Assembly: GCF_019703515.2 (NCBI RefSeq)
Contig: NC_059374.1
Location: forward strand, 14,668,245 to 14,732,244
Length of the DNA stretch: 64,000 bases
Reading direction: 5' to 3'
DNA from: Myxocyprinus asiaticus
Taxonomy: Eukaryota; Chordata; Actinopteri; Cypriniformes; Catostomidae
The notes beneath the pieces are model-generated. The model searched no databases and was not told where the DNA came from. It worked only from the letters and a program-made list of their open reading frames with translations. Each line of letters starts with the position of its first letter. Positions within the stretch are counted from its first letter, which is position 1. Of this stretch, positions 61,708-64,000 are shown in pieces. The position numbers were made by a program, and so were the translations under genes.

Positions 61708-62176
61708 TCAGTCCATTGACTTTATGAAGGACATCGCTTGTTGGGGACATGTAAATATTTTACAGCCATCCTTAGCATCTATTCTCAATTTGGCCAGGAA
61801 CATCAGTGTAAAAGCGACCTTCCATTGATGTAAGAGTTTATAGCATTCCTTGAAACTGTCACGTTTCTCTCTTGTCGGATTTGCAAAGTCTGGGAACAAT
61901 AAAATGCTGTGGTTCTTCCAAGAAAGCCTTTCTTTACTCCTCACCTCGCATAACACGAGATCTTTATTGGATGATCTCTGAAATTTCGTCTCCCTCAGCG
62001 GATCGCCGAGCCGGAACCCTGTGAGCTCGCTCGATTTCCAGCTTATGGCCCGTTATGTCGAGCAGACTTGGAAGGAGCCCGTCCAGGAATTTCACCATAT
62101 CCCGACATTCTTTGGCCTCAGGAATTCCAACAATCCGGACGTTATTCCGGCGACTACGATTTTCCATATCCTCCAA
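61708..62176 (-). pseudogene. L1-like ORF1 protein remnant, copy B
   Basis: MEDMENRSRRNNVRIVGIPEA (62176 downward) is the RRM-entry signature of LINE-1 ORF1. A frameshift near 61960 is followed by the C-terminal domain (ILLFPDFANPTREKRDSF, FTLMFLAKLRI) in another frame, ending at about 61708. The N-terminal coiled-coil part is lost with the 5' truncation. Confidence 0.9.
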
Positions 62177-62252
62177 CTTTTCTCAGACGCGCTCCAAATC
62201 CACCTTGGTCGCTAGCGGATTAGCAGCTAATTCCCTCTCCGATGACTCCAGA

Positions 62253-62879
62253 TAATCGATCCATATTTCGGTAGATTCGATAGATCGATAGATTTTTTTT
62301 ATCTGTAATATCATGTTTTTATGTGTATACATTATATGTGAATATTCCCAATACTATGACAGTGCAATCTCTGTATGGGATATGTGATAGGTATTTTATT
62401 TTTGTGCCGCCTGCCTGCTACAACTGCAGCCGCCTCGCTCTCGCGGGAGTATTTTTGACATACGTGGTCATGATATCACAGCAAGTCAGACAGATTTCTA
62501 ACCGGCATGCACCTGTCGGTGATCGGTTCTGCTCAGAACTCGCTCATCTCAAACGAGCCTAATGAAATGCATGCTGTTTTTTCTTCAGTCATTGAATTGG
62601 ATCATAAGCTGAGAACATGAAACATAAGTAGCCTATTGTTGCTCATGTCACATTTTAAAAATGCACTCTCTTAACATTTTAAAATGTTTTTCACTGTAAT
62701 ATTCTAATTGCAAAATAGACCGCAGAAGATGAAAGTTGAGTTTTTAAGCTTTAATTTGATACTAAGTATGTTAACATTGACATTTATTTAAAACAAAGCA
62801 TTTGTTTTTTAGCCACAATCAAATGGCCCACTTGTTTGCCAGTGACAGTTAACAGGTTAAAAGGGGCGTGTAAGATGGC
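62253..62879. other. no gene recognised
   Basis: A short ATCGAT-rich patch lies at 62257-62290 (TTCGATAGATCGATAGATT) next to the L1 end. The rest is unassigned. Confidence 0.4.
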
Positions 62880-63010
62880 CTCTGTAGCACGTGCAATGGG
62901 GCTCTGTGTGCATTGTATGATTTTGATGAAAATTCAACTGTATGTTTGGTAATGGTGGCTGATCTCATTTATGTAGCAATTATGGGTCACTGTCATAGCG
63001 CCACCCAGGG
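62880..63010. repeat. 'GCGCCACC' dispersed repeat, copy 3 (fragment)
   Basis: TGTGTGCATTGTATGATTTT, AACTGTATGTTTGGTAATGG and GGTCACTGTCATAGCGCCACC correspond to 57280-57380. Only about 130 bases are preserved. Confidence 0.75.
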
Positions 63011-64000
63011 ATTACACTCATCAATGAAGAGCGAATGCATTTACTCTGACTTTTTCCCACTCTGACTCTGGTATTTTCTCTAATTCTGAGTGTTGAAGAA
63101 TACCAGCATTCCCTCTGGGATGCATCTGTCCATCTGCATTCCATATGAAGTCAACACTGTGCAACCTACTGTATAATGATACCCTGTTAGTCAAATGTCT
63201 GCATGTTCTTGCAAGCATATCTGAGATTATGACATTTTATGCATTCCTTATTTATCGCTCTGGTGATTTGACGGAATCGTCCTTACTGGATTATAACTAG
63301 ACACTACGAGAAAACAGCTTATGTACTTTTAGGTTCAATTGATGTTGGAACGATCGTATTTTCATAAAATAATTACAATCGGCACACAAAAATGTGACTA
63401 CAGTGTTGGAATTACCAGTGTGAAATTATTTTCCTTTGAAAACTTTCAGAGTTGCAGGGCATGTCAGTTACAGAATCATATTGGAAGGTAATTGTTATTG
63501 ATTAGAATAGGCTTAATTGTGAATGTTGACTGTGCAGTTTATTACGAAATGTAAAGTAGAGAAGTCCCAGACAGATTTAAAGGTAGTATTTAAAGTATAG
63601 ATTAAATTACTGTTTACAAACAAGAACTCGGATAGCGACACTTCGAGGTTCATGGGAAAAGAGTTGTCATAAAACTAATAGTTATGACTCTAAATTAGAT
63701 CGGATGAGCCGTGGTCAAAGTTGTTGAAACCACACATTATAATTTAAGGTGCCAAGTTGCTATGAATGCAAACTTTTACAGTAAAATAAACCATTTCACT
63801 TGGCTGAAGAATTATTTAAATTGATTCTTCTTTGCGTTGTCTAAGAACACCCCTTACCCTTGCTAAAATCACTCAGTATGTTAACATGCACTTTGTAAGT
63901 TCACTTTCAGTTGGACTAAGACAATGAGGTTACTTTCACACCTCAGCTGAATGTGGCCCAAATCTGTTTTTTTGTTTTTGTTTTTTTTTGTTTTTTCACT
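63011..64000. other. no gene recognised, right edge
   Basis: There are short frames only. No RhoGAP coding exon was found, so the third arhgap35 coding exon must lie beyond the window if the gene is intact. The last 40 bases are T-rich. Confidence 0.45.

Larger units (their letters stand above)
57636..62252 (-). mobile_element. L1/Tx1-like LINE, copy B
   Basis: On the minus strand, in order: ORF1 (about 61708-62215), endonuclease (around 60500-60960), reverse transcriptase (59205-59924) and C-terminal region (58257-58766). Broad co-linearity with copy A confirms the family. The 5' end at about 62252 lies within ORF1, so the copy is 5'-truncated, as expected for target-primed insertion. The 3' end near 57640 is A/T-rich. 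It carries a TA run at 57800-57820. Confidence 0.92.

Noticed and set aside
50843..64000. Remaining RhoGAP exons
   Set aside because: I looked for the arginine-finger exon (GIYRVSG-like) and later GAP motifs by eye in + strand frames and found none; a profile search would be decisive.

Overview
The window is animal (vertebrate) nuclear DNA, almost certainly from a ray-finned fish and probably a cyprinid relative. The reasons are: one large intron-split gene with GT/AG splice sites; long AT-rich non-coding stretches full of microsatellites; and a repeat complement of Tc1-type transposons with TA target duplications, tRNA-headed SINEs, L1/Tx1-like and L2-like LINEs and a fish-type TTAA palindromic element. 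The lineage call rests on recognising these repeat types by eye and is an inference. There is no operon, CRISPR array, rRNA or functional tRNA gene.

The only host gene I can support is arhgap35 (p190A RhoGAP) on the + strand. An acceptor at 25631-25632 opens an exon holding 377 bases of 5' UTR with four upstream ORFs, then a single 3.7-kb coding stretch from ATG 26010 to 29744. That stretch carries the N-terminal GTPase domain, FF domains, pseudoGTPase region and the two YxxP tyrosines. A roughly 21-kb intron follows. A 145-base exon at 50698-50842 encodes the polybasic linker and the start of the RhoGAP domain. The rest of the GAP domain, including the arginine finger, was not found before 64000, so the gene probably runs off the right edge. 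The 25.6 kb upstream is either a 5'-UTR intron or intergenic DNA, and I cannot tell which.

Layout: 1-25632 holds three related hAT-like elements (2971-4404, 5839-7637, 10853-11603), two near-identical Tc1 copies (5907-7152, 19259-20470), a 13-bp-TIR element (9186-10304), a SINE (15751-16201), palindromic elements (18105-18448, 23540-24177), a 127-bp TC array and mostly featureless DNA. 29745-50697 is the arhgap35 intron, which holds an L1-like LINE that has been hit repeatedly (31390-42335), a further Tc1 copy (44800-46143) and an L2-like LINE inside a TIR element (46361-50230). 50843-64000 holds a chimeric Tc1 element, a truncated Tc1 element, copies of a repeat marked by 'GCGCCACC', a hAT-like insertion and a second L1-like LINE (57636-62252).

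Every transposon coding region seen is broken. The main value of the window is a readable order of insertion: target-site duplications allow up to four nested levels to be peeled back by eye. I found no convincing new biological system. The points most worth following are the uORF whose stop overlaps the arhgap35 start codon, a NAGNAG acceptor at the polybasic region, the nested stack with a 1.6-kb solo LTR, a hAT-like family with exact 8-bp duplications, and two Tc1 copies that share the same frameshift.
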